A DNA stretch of 64,000 bases from Thiorhodovibrio litoralis (GCF_033954455.1 NZ_CP121473.1:4326501-4390500), one strand, 5' to 3'. Shown: positions 43,682 through 53,704, counted from the first letter of the stretch. Numbers and translations are program-made. Notes: generated from the sequence alone by a model not told the origin.

Positions 43682-44935
43682 TCAGCGGCCTTTGGCGCGC
43701 AGGCAGGCGATAGCGGCCTGCAGCGGGTCGATCACCGGGGTCAGCTTGCGCCGCATCAGGGTGCCGAGGGTGGTCGGGTCCGGCAGCACGGGGCGCATGG
43801 TGGCATAGCTGACGCCGGAGAGCAGGCGCATGGCGGCGATCTCACCCGCGAGGGCCGGTGCCTGGGTCAGGCAAGCCTGCACAGCCTCTTGCAGGCCCGG
43901 AGCGCTGGGTACGGCAGGCTCACTAGGCACGCCAGTCTTGTCGGGCATGCCAGACTGTTCAGGTTTGGCAGGCTTATCGGGCATGCGGGCCATTTCCATT
44001 CCGGCTAGGCGCTCGGCCTCGGCTTGCGTTCCGACTAAGCGCTCCGCCTCGGTCTGGAGCTCGGTGATCGGCAGGCCGGGGTCGCCCTCGGGACGCATGG
44101 GCGCGAAATACTCACACATCAGCGCGAAGGTAGCGGCGACCACGTCCTGATTCGGCGGCTTGGCCAGCACTTTCGAGAGGGTATCGAGAAACCGCTGCCC
44201 TGCCCCGCTGCCACAGCGCAGCAACAGGCGCGCGACGGGGTTTTCGGCCTCCGCCAGTGGCGTCAGGGCTTGCTGTAGCCGCGGGTAATCACCGCGGTCG
44301 GCCAGCGGCTCGGGCAGATCGTCCGGCAGCGCGCGCAGAAAACCCACCAGGTACGCCTGCTTGCGTGCCGACTTCTGCCATAGGTCATCGCGCCGCGCGG
44401 TGTCGATGAGGCCTGGCTGCAGCACCAGGCGCACGGAATCCATGATCTTGTCGCTCTCGGTCTCGAACGGCAGATACTCGATCAGGTAGTCGGCCAGTTC
44501 GCCGCCCAGCCCGCTTGCGACAATGGTTGGATTTGCCAGCATGCGTCTGGCGTTCTCGGCGTCTTCCATCGCCCACCAGGCGCGCCGGGCGAGCTCTTCG
44601 GTCAGCCCGGGCGAGCAAACGGCGGCGACCACGGCCTCGGGCTCGCCGAGCATCAGCAGTTGCTCAAGACTTTCATCGCGCATCTGGCCCATGCGCGTCC
44701 AGCGGCGCAGATAGACCGGATAGCCGCCAGGTGAGCCGAGAATGTGGCCGGAAATTAGCTCACGGACCGCCCGCAGGTAGGTCTCCGGGCGACCTGTCGG
44801 GTGCAGGTTGACGCTGAGCTCGCCTTTGCCGGACAGGCCGGAGACGATGAGCTTGGACTCATCGATACGGATCGCCTGCGGTTTGTTGGCCAGCAGGACG
44901 TTAAGCCTCAGATTGTCTTCGCTCGACAGCTCCAA
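43682..44935 (-). CDS. dsrS: DsrS, accessory protein of the dsr operon
   Basis: The 417-residue protein takes the place of dsrS, last gene of the operon in Allochromatium. It is soluble and mostly helical (YLRRWTRMGQMRDESLEQLLMLGEP near the start, then long helices), with a Met/Pro/Ala linker around residues 300-345 (ERLAGMEMARMPDKPAKPEQSGMPD), and no catalytic motif I can name. DsrS has been linked to control of dsr expression after transcription. The call rests on position and general character. Confidence 0.8.
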   Translation of the reverse strand: MELSSEDNLRLNVLLANKPQAIRIDESKLIVSGLSGKGELSVNLHPTGRPETYLRAVRELISGHILGSPGGYPVYLRRWTRMGQMRDESLEQLLMLGEPEAVVAAVCSPGLTEELARRAWWAMEDAENARRMLANPTIVASGLGGELADYLIEYLPFETESDKIMDSVRLVLQPGLIDTARRDDLWQKSARKQAYLVGFLRALPDDLPEPLADRGDYPRLQQALTPLAEAENPVARLLLRCGSGAGQRFLDTLSKVLAKPPNQDVVAATFALMCEYFAPMRPEGDPGLPITELQTEAERLVGTQAEAERLAGMEMARMPDKPAKPEQSGMPDKTGVPSEPAVPSAPGLQEAVQACLTQAPALAGEIAAMRLLSGVSYATMRPVLPDPTTLGTLMRRKLTPVIDPLQAAIACLRAKGR

Positions 44936-44998
44936 GGCGGCACCTATCGGGCTTGGGTGCGCGGTTGGACCTCGGCCATGGCGGCATCGGAGGCGATA

Positions 44999-45313
44999 TC
45001 AGGCATCGCTCGGCGGCTTGTAGGTTGGATCCTTGGGATTGAGGAATATGAAATGCTGATTGCCGTCGTCGAGGGTGACAAAGTCCATCACCGCGGTGTC
45101 GAGCAAGGGCACAGACTCTGGCGCGATAACAACATCTACACCTTCTGAGGTGAAGCGAATGTCGTCCTCGCCGATTTCGTCGAAGCCCATGCGATAGTCA
45201 ATGGAGCCGTCAGGATTTTGCGCTGCCGCCAACCTCAGCGACAGCCCCTCGGTACCGCCCTGCTGCGCGGCTTTGGCGACTTGTTCCGCCGCTGTTGGAG
45301 TCACTTTGAACAT
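44999..45313 (-). CDS. dsrR: DsrR, A-type carrier-like protein without cysteines
   Basis: The 104-residue protein has the IscA/A-type fold pattern (FKVTPTAAEQVAKAAQQGG, GLSLRLAAAQNPDGSIDYRMGFD, VVIAPESVPLLDTAVMDFV). It has no cysteine at all, as in DsrR of Allochromatium, so it cannot bind an Fe-S cluster in the usual way. DsrR is needed for full dsr gene expression and acts after transcription. The gene lies between dsrN and dsrS, as expected. Confidence 0.9.
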   Translation of the reverse strand: MFKVTPTAAEQVAKAAQQGGTEGLSLRLAAAQNPDGSIDYRMGFDEIGEDDIRFTSEGVDVVIAPESVPLLDTAVMDFVTLDDGNQHFIFLNPKDPTYKPPSDA

Positions 45314-45511
45314 AAACCCATCTCTTGTTCTCAGTCGCGATCACGCTTGCGCGCTCGCCGCGTCGTGATCGCCAATGAATGGTCAGTTTTCGCCGAAACC
45401 CGGTGCGGCTTCGGCAAACAATAGCACTTGCCACCACAAGGTTGTTTGCGGAAACTCGTTTTTCAACCTTGCGCGGCAGCTGCCGGCTCAGTGGATCATT
45501 GGATCAGTGGC

Positions 45512-46930
45512 TCAGTCGCCCAGCGATGCGCGGATGGCCGCCACGAACCGCTCCGGCCAGCGATTGCCGCCAACCCCGCGCAGATGCGAATAGCTGGCCA
45601 GCAGGCGCTTGTGCACGATGCCGTCGTGACGGCCATCAACACCAGTGCCGCGCAGCACCTGGTAGGCAAAGGTCCAGTCGGGATCGGCATTGACCACCGC
45701 GGAATGATGGAACTCATGTGCCTGAATGTCGCCGTCACCCGCCACGCCCGACCAGGGGCTGGTGCCGGTCTCGCGCAGCCGGACATAGCCACGCCCCTGC
45801 GGCTTGGCATGCATGGCCACGTCCGCTTGCAGCACGCCGCACATGCGTGCCGAGCGCTCCTGCCAATGCAGGCGCTCGCACAGGTACATCAGCCCGCCAC
45901 ATTCCGCGTAGACCGGTTTGCCGGAGGCGACAAAATCCGCAACCGCCGCGCGCATGCCGCGGTTGGCCTCAAGCGCCTCCATATGAAACTCCGGAAAGCC
46001 ACCACCGAGCAGCAGCGCGTCTACCTCCGGCAGCTCGGGCGAATCGAGCGGGCTGAAACTGATGAGGTCCGCGCCTGCGCGCTCGAGTGCGGCCAGATCA
46101 TCCGGGTAATAAAAACCAAAGGCCGCATCGCGTGCGATGCCGATGGTCAGGCGAGGCTGGGATGAGCCGACGGTCGGATTAGCCCGGGTTTTGGCAGCGG
46201 CGACCGTGTCAGCGGCCTCGAAAACACCCTCGCCCGCCGGGCCTTCCGGCTGCCGAGAGGCTACCTCCAGCAAGGCGTCAAGGTCGACATGCTCGGCCAC
46301 ACGGGTGCGGATGCGCTCGATCTTGTCCTCTGCGGCCCGGGCTTCGTTGCTCGGCACCAGTCCGAGATGGCGTTCGTCGATATCGAGTTCGGCCAGGCGC
46401 GGCAGCATGCCGAGCACGGGCAGGTCGGTATAGTGCTCGACCACCCGCAGCAGATTATCGCCATGCCGACCGCCGCCAATCCGGTTGAGAATCACCCCGG
46501 CAATGGGCAAATCGGGATCAAACGCCTGAAACCCGAGCAGCAAAGGCGCGATCCCCCGCCCGAGGCCCTTGCAGTCGATCACCAGCACCAGTGGGACGCT
46601 AAGCAGCTTGACCAGCTCGGCATTGCTGCCTTCACCGTGCAAGTGAACGCTGTCGTAGAGGCCGACATTGCCCTCGATCAGGCGAAGATCAGCGCCCTGG
46701 CCGTCGCGTTGAAAGGACGCGCGTATCTCATCCGGCGCCTGGGTGTGGAAATCGAGATTGAAGCAGGAGCGTCCCGCGGCGAGCCCAAGCCACATCGGGT
46801 CGATGTAGTCAGGCCCCTTCTTGAAGGGCGCAACAGCCAGGCCGCGACGACGCATTTCCGCAGTCACGCCGATGCTGATGGTGGTTTTGCCGGATGACTT
46901 ATGCGCCGCGGAGAAATAGAGACTGGGCAT
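45512..46930 (-). CDS. dsrN: DsrN, siroheme amidase (CobB/CbiA-like)
   Basis: The 472-residue protein resembles cobyrinic acid a,c-diamide synthase. HKSSGKTTISIGVTAEM is the ATP loop, KKGPDYIDPMWLGLAAGRSCFNLD the family signature, and the C-terminal glutaminase half has AECGGLMYLCERL with the catalytic Cys. DsrN amidates siroheme to give the siro-amide cofactor of DsrAB. It starts 52 bases after dsrP. All expected motifs are present. Confidence 0.9.
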   Translation of the reverse strand: MPSLYFSAAHKSSGKTTISIGVTAEMRRRGLAVAPFKKGPDYIDPMWLGLAAGRSCFNLDFHTQAPDEIRASFQRDGQGADLRLIEGNVGLYDSVHLHGEGSNAELVKLLSVPLVLVIDCKGLGRGIAPLLLGFQAFDPDLPIAGVILNRIGGGRHGDNLLRVVEHYTDLPVLGMLPRLAELDIDERHLGLVPSNEARAAEDKIERIRTRVAEHVDLDALLEVASRQPEGPAGEGVFEAADTVAAAKTRANPTVGSSQPRLTIGIARDAAFGFYYPDDLAALERAGADLISFSPLDSPELPEVDALLLGGGFPEFHMEALEANRGMRAAVADFVASGKPVYAECGGLMYLCERLHWQERSARMCGVLQADVAMHAKPQGRGYVRLRETGTSPWSGVAGDGDIQAHEFHHSAVVNADPDWTFAYQVLRGTGVDGRHDGIVHKRLLASYSHLRGVGGNRWPERFVAAIRASLGD

Positions 46931-46982
46931 TGGAAGCGGCGCAGGGGCCCAAAGGCCCCGCTACTAGACGGCAGGTCTGGGG

Positions 46983-48221
46983 CTAACGTCCGCGCGCTTC
47001 GGCTGCGGCCACATGCGGGTCGACGGCACGATCAGCCAGCGACTCAGGCAGGAACTGCAGCACCCGAATGCCTACCGTGGTGATCAGCAGCGCCACGGCG
47101 ACACCGCCGATGCCGAGCAGCAACTCCGGCAGGCTGGGCCAGTATGGTGCCACGGCCCCGCCAATATCGCCCGGCGTGCCGAATTCGATCACCGTTTTGC
47201 CAGGGAACATCTCCTGCGGGTAGGCCTGGCTGCCGATGATGATGACATACATGGCTGCCAAGCCACCGAAGATGACCAGCGCGCTCGCCAGCGCGATGGC
47301 TTTGGGGTTCTTGCTGTGCTCTGGATGATAGATGATGCCGAGCGGCAGCAGACTGCCGACAATGATCCAGCAAAGCCAGAACGCCAAGGTGTAGATTCCG
47401 CCGGTCAACAGCAGAAAATGCTCGATATTTTGTGTCTGCGCGCCATAGAGGCGGGTCAGATGGTAAATCAGCGTGAAGTAGAGTACGCCGGCAACGAACA
47501 GGCCGAGCAAGTCTTTCAACCGCTTAAGCATCAGCGGGCCAATCGGGCGGTCATCCTGCTCGAAACTGTACATCAGCACCAAGATGTAGATCGCCAGACC
47601 GTAGGCGAAGGACATGACCACGAACATCGGCGCCAGCACGGCGGTGTCGTAGGCTTCGCGCCCCACCAGAAAGCCAAAGATGGAGCCGGTACCCGTTGTC
47701 AGCGCCAGCCGCCAGAGAAACGCGAAGGTGCCCACGGGCTTTTTGTAGGGGTTACCTTTGCGATCAGCCATGGTCCAGAGGTAGGCGATCACAATGGCCA
47801 CGAAGCCGGTGTAGAGGAAAATGTTCCAGGCAAAGATGGAGCTGAAATTGTAGGTGGTCATGGCCACCGCGAGACGATCAGGGCGGCCAAGATCAAGCAC
47901 CAGCACCAGCAAGCCACCAACCAGCAGCGCCGCCGCCAGCAGCCCCGACAGCCGCCCGAGCGGCTTGTAGAAGGACTTATCAAAAACGGTACCGATGGAG
48001 GCGACGTTCAGCGCGCCCGAGGCCGAGATAATCAGAAAGACCGCAAAGATGTGTGGCGTTCCCCACACCACCGAGTTGGTCATGCCGGTGACCCAGTGAC
48101 CATGGTGCTCCATGTAGAGCGCGGCAAGGCCGCCGATAGCGATCACGCCGGCCAGAATGGCCAGCATGCTCCAGTAGCGCGATGACTCAATGCGCCATTC
48201 CCGATAGACAATTCTTCTCAT
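46983..48221 (-). CDS. dsrP: DsrP, NrfD-like membrane quinone-interacting subunit
   Basis: The 412-residue protein has about ten membrane spans and the NrfD/PsrC character (GVIAIGGLAALYMEHHGHWVTGMTNSVVWGTPHIFAVF). It is the membrane anchor of the DsrMKJOP complex and exchanges electrons between the quinone pool and the periplasmic subunits DsrJ and DsrO. It starts 18 bases after dsrO. No heme-binding motif is expected or seen. Confidence 0.95.
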   Translation of the reverse strand: MRRIVYREWRIESSRYWSMLAILAGVIAIGGLAALYMEHHGHWVTGMTNSVVWGTPHIFAVFLIISASGALNVASIGTVFDKSFYKPLGRLSGLLAAALLVGGLLVLVLDLGRPDRLAVAMTTYNFSSIFAWNIFLYTGFVAIVIAYLWTMADRKGNPYKKPVGTFAFLWRLALTTGTGSIFGFLVGREAYDTAVLAPMFVVMSFAYGLAIYILVLMYSFEQDDRPIGPLMLKRLKDLLGLFVAGVLYFTLIYHLTRLYGAQTQNIEHFLLLTGGIYTLAFWLCWIIVGSLLPLGIIYHPEHSKNPKAIALASALVIFGGLAAMYVIIIGSQAYPQEMFPGKTVIEFGTPGDIGGAVAPYWPSLPELLLGIGGVAVALLITTVGIRVLQFLPESLADRAVDPHVAAAEARGR

Positions 48222-48239
48222 AACCGCAAGCCTCGCGGA

Positions 48240-49034
48240 CTAGATGCCGGCGTAGCGCACGCCAGTATTGAGCTCGAGATCCTCGCGGATCTGACGGCTG
48301 TTGACCTCGCGCAGGGCATCACGCAGTGGCCCGTTAGGAGCGTTGAGGTCACCAAAAATGATGGCGGCGTGGCCAGCCTCGCGGCACGCCTCGGCGCAGG
48401 CGGTGGTGTCCTCGCCATTGTCGAGCCGATGCACGCAGAGATTGCAGCTCTCGACGCAGCCCTTGCCGCGCGGCGCGCGGGTGAGCTTGTGCGCAACGCG
48501 CTCGTGAATGAACGAACGTGCCTTATAAGGGCAAGCCATCATGCAGTAACGGCAGCCGATGCAGGTGTGGCGGTCGACCATAACGATGCCATCGGCGCGC
48601 TTGAAGGACGCACCGGTCGGGCAGACGTCGACACAAGGCGGCTGCTCGCAATGCTGACACATCAGCGGCAGATTGGTGATGCGCCCGGTCAGGTTGTCGC
48701 GCAACTTGACCTTTCTGATCCAGGTTGAACGCTGGTTGTCCCATTTAAGCGGATTGATGCCCTCGGGCGCCTCTTGCAGGTCGAGGCCATTTTCATGTTC
48801 GCAGGCTTCCACGCAGGCGCTGCAGCCATCGGCGCATTTGGCCGTGTCGACTAACATGCCCCAGCGCTTGATGTCGGTGACCGGCGTGGTGCGCGGGGCT
48901 GCGACGGCCGCCGTGTGCAGGACGACGCCCGCTGCAACGGCTGCGCTGGTCAAGCCCGCAGCCTTGGCGAGAAAGTCACGCCGGCCGGCGTCGGGCTGGT
49001 GGCTGGTGTCTGGCTGTTGCTTGTGCTCGCTCAT
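48240..49034 (-). CDS. dsrO: DsrO, periplasmic iron-sulfur protein with Tat signal
   Basis: The N-terminus GRRDFLAKAAGLTSAAVAAGVVLH is a Tat signal. Four cysteine groups bind Fe-S clusters: CADGCSACVEACEHENG, CQHCEQPPCVDVCPTGA, CIGCRYCMMACPYKA and CNLCVHRL..C. The 264-residue protein passes electrons between DsrJ and DsrP on the periplasmic side of DsrMKJOP. Its ATG overlaps the dsrJ stop (ATGA), so both are coupled in translation. Confidence 0.95.
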   Translation of the reverse strand: MSEHKQQPDTSHQPDAGRRDFLAKAAGLTSAAVAAGVVLHTAAVAAPRTTPVTDIKRWGMLVDTAKCADGCSACVEACEHENGLDLQEAPEGINPLKWDNQRSTWIRKVKLRDNLTGRITNLPLMCQHCEQPPCVDVCPTGASFKRADGIVMVDRHTCIGCRYCMMACPYKARSFIHERVAHKLTRAPRGKGCVESCNLCVHRLDNGEDTTACAEACREAGHAAIIFGDLNAPNGPLRDALREVNSRQIREDLELNTGVRYAGI

Positions 49035-49735
49035 CGCTGTTGAGACTCCTCCTGACGGGTCAGGGCGGGTACCTGCTGATGGGGCGCCACTCCAGGTAAC
49101 TGCGCTCTCGGTATCTGGGCGAAAGGCACTTGGGCTAAGGGCAACCGAGCTACAGGCGCCTGGGCTGCGGGCACCTGCGCAAGCGCTGCACTACCGAGCT
49201 GAACCCCAGCGGGTTTCGGTGTGACAGGCGCGCCAGCAGACATCGGGTGCGGATGCCTGACCTGATGCGGGTTCGCTCGAACCTCCTCGGTCACCTGATT
49301 CCAGGACTCGCCGTCCGGCACCGTGGCATGACAGTCGAAACAGTTCAATGTGACTGCGGCGGTTTCATGGCAGGCGTTGCAGAACTGACCATGATTACTG
49401 ACGGGGACTGGCACGCCTTTGGCGTCATGCGCCGCATGACAGTCCACACAGCCGGATAGGCTGTACTTGGTGTGGCGAATGCCGTCGTAGACCGTGGTGT
49501 CGCGCTGATGGCGGATGTATTTCATGTGATAGCGGCGCATCGCGCGGGTCGGCTCGACACAGCTGTCGAGCTTGGCTGCACGTGAGCCAGGCACGACGAA
49601 GCCACCGAGCGGCTCTGCGTGCGCCACCCCGATGCCTGCCAGCCCCAGCAGGAACACACCGACACAAGATGCGATCCAGCCGGTCCGCCAAATCGATTTT
49701 CTCGATTTGGAGTTGGTGACTTTCGCTTCCGTCAT
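49031..49735 (-). CDS. dsrJ: DsrJ, triheme cytochrome c with an extra C-terminal tail
   Basis: ATG at 49735 has a good ribosome site (GGAGG, 5 bases before), so the 11 residues further up are not used. A membrane anchor/signal (WIASCVGVFLLGLAGIGVAHA) is followed by three heme sites: CVDCH, CNACH and CFDCH. DsrJ normally ends soon after the third site (about 150 residues in all). Here about 75 residues are added, made of short AQxPxA/ARxPxA units (AQVPAAQAPVARLPLAQ). The role in DsrMKJOP is known from the family; the tail is unusual. Confidence 0.9.
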   Translation of the reverse strand: MTEAKVTNSKSRKSIWRTGWIASCVGVFLLGLAGIGVAHAEPLGGFVVPGSRAAKLDSCVEPTRAMRRYHMKYIRHQRDTTVYDGIRHTKYSLSGCVDCHAAHDAKGVPVPVSNHGQFCNACHETAAVTLNCFDCHATVPDGESWNQVTEEVRANPHQVRHPHPMSAGAPVTPKPAGVQLGSAALAQVPAAQAPVARLPLAQVPFAQIPRAQLPGVAPHQQVPALTRQEESQQR

Positions 49736-49925
49736 GGACGCCTCCGGATATCCTGTCTTCTCTCGCATGAGTCCGTTATCGCTCTACCCGTAATCGCTCT
49801 AACCGTTATCGCTCTACAGGCCGATAGCATGCAGCGGTCGAATGGCAATGCAGCGGACGGGGCTCGCCGGTCGCCGCCTCTGCAGTCAGAGCCAACGAAG
49901 GCGAGCAACTCCCGCGACGCAGCCC

Positions 49926-51887
49926 TTACTCGCCCAGCCCCATCTTGATGTAGCCGGTCGGACAGACGTCGGCACAGATATGGCATCCGATGCATTTGGC
50001 ATAGTCGGTGTCGACATAGCGCCCAGTGGTGCTTGCGTCTTTATTGACGCGGAAGACGGCGTCTTGCGGACAGAAAATGACGCAGTTGTCACACTCGAAG
50101 CACATGCCGCAGCTCATGCAGCGCTTAGCCTCGTTGATGGCTTCCTCTTCGGAGTAGCCGATCACGCGCTCCTTGAAATGGCCCAGCACCTCTTCAGCAC
50201 TCGGAACCTCTTCCTTGCGGTGAACGCGCGGGGTGAAGGGGAAATGCCCGAGGTAGAGCTCTTCATGCGGAATGACTTCGGCGTTCGAGCGGTCCTCGTA
50301 GTTGTGAATGGCATACTTCGCGTCGGAGGTGCCACGCAGATCGCCGCCATCGCCGGCTTTGAATTCCTCGGGGGCCAGCTCGGCCTCGTTCAGCTTGGCG
50401 AGCAGGTTGAAGTGATGCACGTCCACCTTCGGGCGGCGCTTGTGCTCGGCCTGGCCCAGATACTCGTCGATTGACTCGACCGCGATCCAGGCTTGGCCGA
50501 TGGCCGTGGTCAACAAGTGCGGGCGGATGATGTCGCCAGCGACAAAATGCCCCGGCTTGTCCGGCACCTGGTAGAACTTGTCGGAGTTCATCAGGCCGCG
50601 ACCGTTGTCGAATTGCTCGAGCCCCGTCAACTCGCCACCCTGACCGATGGCGGAGACAATCAGGTCGGCGTCGAGCACGCGCTCAGTGCCCTCGACGGGC
50701 GTCGGGCGACCATCGGTCATCTTGCAGTCGGCCACTTTGAGCCCGATGGCACGGCCGGCATCGTTCTTGATCACCTCGGTCGGCATGACACCATCAAGGA
50801 CGGTCACGCCTTCCATCAGAGCGTCGTCCACCTCATGCTCGGCAGCGGTCATCTTGTCGCGCTCGAACAGCGAGGTGAGGGTCACGGTCGCGCCCTCGGC
50901 GGCAGCGGTAGTGGCCGCGTCATGCGCCACATAACCGTCGTGGATCACAGTCTCGGGCAGATCGCTCTTGCCGCTCTTGGAAATGTGACCAAGACGACGT
51001 GCAACCGAGACCACGTCGATGGAGGTATCGCCGCCACCAACGCAGACGACCTTCTCTGCAGTGACCTTCATACGCCCCTCGTTGAAGGCTTTCAGGAAGG
51101 CAACGCCAGAGACGCAGTTGGGCGTGTTGTCCCAGCCGGGCACGGGCAGGCCGCGACCGCTCTGACAGCCGATGGCCCAGAGCACCGCGTCGTAGTCTTT
51201 CTCGAGCTGATCGACCGTGATATCGACACCAACCTTGGTGTTGAGCTTCACCTCGATCTTGCCCATGTCGAGGATGCGGTTGATCTCGGCATCAAGTGCA
51301 TCACGCGGCACGCGGTAGCCCGGGATGCCGAAGCGGAACATGCCGCCAAGACCCGAGTTGGCCTCGAAGATGACCGCAGCATGGCCCTTGCGCCGCAGCT
51401 GGTAGGCGGCGGCGAGACCCGCCGGACCGCCGCCGATGACGGCTACGGTCTTACCGGTGTCGGCCGGCGCTGGCTCGAACTTGTAGCCATTGGTAATGGC
51501 CGTGTCGCCGATGAACTGCTCGACCGCGTTGATGCCGACAAAGTCCTCGACCTCGTTGCGGTTGCAGCCGTCCTGACAGGGCGCCGGACAGACGCGGCCC
51601 ATCATCGACGGGAAAGGGTTGGCGTCGGTGGAGCGGCGGAAGGCGTACTCTTGCCAGGTCATGTCCTTGGGCGGTTGCTCAAGGCCGCGGACAATCTGCA
51701 GCCAGCCACGGATATCCTCGCCCGAGGGACAGCTACCCTGACAGGGCGGCGTCTTATGGACATAGGTCGGGCATTTGTGCGAGGTATCCTGAAGGAAGAT
51801 CTTTTCGGTCAGGTTATCCCAGACATTGTCGCCGTCTTCATAACGGCGCCAGGACAGCTTGCTCATTTCTTCGCTCGAAGTCGCCAT
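49926..51887 (-). CDS. dsrL: DsrL, NAD(P)H:acceptor oxidoreductase, iron-sulfur flavoprotein
   Basis: The 653-residue protein resembles the small subunit of glutamate synthase plus a ferredoxin. CPAPCQDGCNRN and nearby Cys bind Fe-S clusters, VAVIGGGPAGLAAAYQLRRKG-type loop binds FAD, and VVCVGGGDTSIDVVSVARRLG binds NAD(P)H. CMSCGMCFECDNCVIFCP and CIGCHICADVCPTGYI at the end hold two 4Fe-4S clusters. DsrL is the electron acceptor of DsrAB in sulfur oxidation and passes electrons to NAD(P). A GGAGGAG site precedes the start. It lies between dsrK and dsrJ, as usual. Confidence 0.95.
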   Translation of the reverse strand: MATSSEEMSKLSWRRYEDGDNVWDNLTEKIFLQDTSHKCPTYVHKTPPCQGSCPSGEDIRGWLQIVRGLEQPPKDMTWQEYAFRRSTDANPFPSMMGRVCPAPCQDGCNRNEVEDFVGINAVEQFIGDTAITNGYKFEPAPADTGKTVAVIGGGPAGLAAAYQLRRKGHAAVIFEANSGLGGMFRFGIPGYRVPRDALDAEINRILDMGKIEVKLNTKVGVDITVDQLEKDYDAVLWAIGCQSGRGLPVPGWDNTPNCVSGVAFLKAFNEGRMKVTAEKVVCVGGGDTSIDVVSVARRLGHISKSGKSDLPETVIHDGYVAHDAATTAAAEGATVTLTSLFERDKMTAAEHEVDDALMEGVTVLDGVMPTEVIKNDAGRAIGLKVADCKMTDGRPTPVEGTERVLDADLIVSAIGQGGELTGLEQFDNGRGLMNSDKFYQVPDKPGHFVAGDIIRPHLLTTAIGQAWIAVESIDEYLGQAEHKRRPKVDVHHFNLLAKLNEAELAPEEFKAGDGGDLRGTSDAKYAIHNYEDRSNAEVIPHEELYLGHFPFTPRVHRKEEVPSAEEVLGHFKERVIGYSEEEAINEAKRCMSCGMCFECDNCVIFCPQDAVFRVNKDASTTGRYVDTDYAKCIGCHICADVCPTGYIKMGLGE

Positions 51888-52020
51888 CGCGTCACTCTCC
51901 TCCGCACTGGAACCACAAAGGGTCCGTGTCTCAATATCCGTTGCTCAGGTCTGACCCGGTCGGTATCGATCGGGCCCGGTAAAAAATAAATCTCTCGCCG
52001 CGCCAGCGTCATCGCGGTAC

Positions 52021-53568
52021 TTAGGCCGCGGCATTTTCAGGCTCCCCGCTGGGCGCATCATCCGAATCATCGCTCTCCTGACCGGTCAGGACGAGCGCAT
52101 TGGAGACCAGCTGATGCACGCTCACGATTTGATCCATGTCCATGCCGTAATAGGGCAGCACCTTGGTGAACTGGCTCTTGCAGATCGCGCAGATCGCGGC
52201 CATGTGGGTGACGCCTTTTTCCTGGATGACGTGGTTCAGCGCCTCGACACGCGGCTGCGCGCCCTTCACCCGTACTTCCATCAGATCGTCGGTCAGCAGA
52301 CCACCACCGCCGCCGCAGCAGAAGGTGCGATCACGGATGGTCTCCTCGTCCATGTCGTAAAAGTTGTTGCACACCCTGCGAATGATCGCGCGCGGAATAT
52401 CGAACTGACCACCCGGCTTGTCGCCCATGCGCGAGGCGCGCGCGACATTGCAGGAGTCGTGATAGGTCAGCACCATGTCATCGTTCTGCGACTTGTCGAT
52501 CTTCAGCTTGCCCTGCTGAATCAGGTCGTAGGTGAACTCACAGATGTGCTGCGGGACCGGGTAACGCGGATCGAGAAAATCCCAAGGTCCGGCCAAGGTG
52601 TTCAGGAAGCTATAGGCCACCCGCCAGGCGTGACCACACTCGCCGAAAACAATGCGCTTGACACCAAGCTTGATGGCGGCCTCACGGATGCGCAGCGCAA
52701 CGCGGCGCATGTTGTCGTAGGAACCAATGAACATGCCGAAGTTGGCCGCTTCTGACGCATAGGAGCTCAGCGTCCAGCTGACTCCAGCCTCGTGGAAGAC
52801 CTTACCGTAGCCAATCAGGCCATCGACATGAGGCTCGGCGAAGAAGTCCGCCGAGGGGGTGACCAGCAGGATATCGGCGCCTTCCTGGTCCACCGGGTAC
52901 TTGACCTCTACGCCGGTCTCATCGAAAACGTCCTCTTCCAGCCCCTCAAGCGTGTCCGCGAGCGCTGGTCCGGGCAGGCCAAGATTGTTGCCAATCTTGT
53001 AGACCTTGCCGATGATCTCGTTGCAGTATTTCTGCCCGATGCCAATGTGGTCCATGATCTCGCGCGCGGCCATGGATATTTCGGCCGTGTCGATACCGTA
53101 GGGGCAGAACACCGAACAGCGCCGACACTGAGAGCACTGGTGGAAGTAGTTGTACCAGTCGCCGAGGACTTCTTCGGTCAGGTCGGTTGCGCCGACCAGA
53201 TCCGGAAACAGGCGCCCAGCGAGTGTGAAATAGCGCCGGTAGACCTTACGCAGCAGATCTTGCCGACCCACTGGCATGTTTTTCGGGTCATGGGTGCCGA
53301 GGTAGTAGTGGCATTTGTCGGTACAGGCCCCACACTTAACACAGGAATCCAGATAAACCCGCAGCGAGCGATAGCGCCCGAGCAAGTCGCCCATCTTGTT
53401 GATGGCCTGCTTTTGCCAGTCCTCAACCAGCTCCCCGGGGAATCCCAGCGCCTCTTGAAACTCCGGCTTGGACTTGTACGGCTTGGAGTGTGCCATGACA
53501 CCCGGATTGATCTCCGGAATCTCGGCATACTCCTTGAGCGCGGGAACTTCGAAATTTGCCTTAGCCAT
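52021..53568 (-). CDS. dsrK: DsrK, heterodisulfide-reductase-like iron-sulfur subunit
   Basis: The 515-residue protein has two ferredoxin-type sites (CVKCGACTDKCHYYLG and CSQCRRCSVFCPYGID) and CCG domains (FGECGHAWRV and RTFCCGGGGGLLTDD with CCGG). It is the cytoplasmic catalytic part of DsrMKJOP and is thought to act on the trisulfide or disulfide form of DsrC. The acidic tail (ESDDSDDAPSGE) is common. It lies 136 bases after dsrM. Confidence 0.95.
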   Translation of the reverse strand: MAKANFEVPALKEYAEIPEINPGVMAHSKPYKSKPEFQEALGFPGELVEDWQKQAINKMGDLLGRYRSLRVYLDSCVKCGACTDKCHYYLGTHDPKNMPVGRQDLLRKVYRRYFTLAGRLFPDLVGATDLTEEVLGDWYNYFHQCSQCRRCSVFCPYGIDTAEISMAAREIMDHIGIGQKYCNEIIGKVYKIGNNLGLPGPALADTLEGLEEDVFDETGVEVKYPVDQEGADILLVTPSADFFAEPHVDGLIGYGKVFHEAGVSWTLSSYASEAANFGMFIGSYDNMRRVALRIREAAIKLGVKRIVFGECGHAWRVAYSFLNTLAGPWDFLDPRYPVPQHICEFTYDLIQQGKLKIDKSQNDDMVLTYHDSCNVARASRMGDKPGGQFDIPRAIIRRVCNNFYDMDEETIRDRTFCCGGGGGLLTDDLMEVRVKGAQPRVEALNHVIQEKGVTHMAAICAICKSQFTKVLPYYGMDMDQIVSVHQLVSNALVLTGQESDDSDDAPSGEPENAAA

Positions 53569-53704
53569 GTATCAACCTCGGAATCCGGCAGCCATTGTCC
53601 ACTTTACTCTTATCAGGCTCTTATCAGGCGCTCTTGCCAGGCGTCTGTTACCGGCTCTCTCTGGCCGGTTTAGCCATTGATGCGATGCCGTCTCTGCCGC
53701 CTCT

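Noticed and set aside
50493-51989. Plus-strand frame of 498 codons opposite dsrL
   Set aside because: It is an antisense shadow of a high-GC gene; dsrL has full motifs and a ribosome site.
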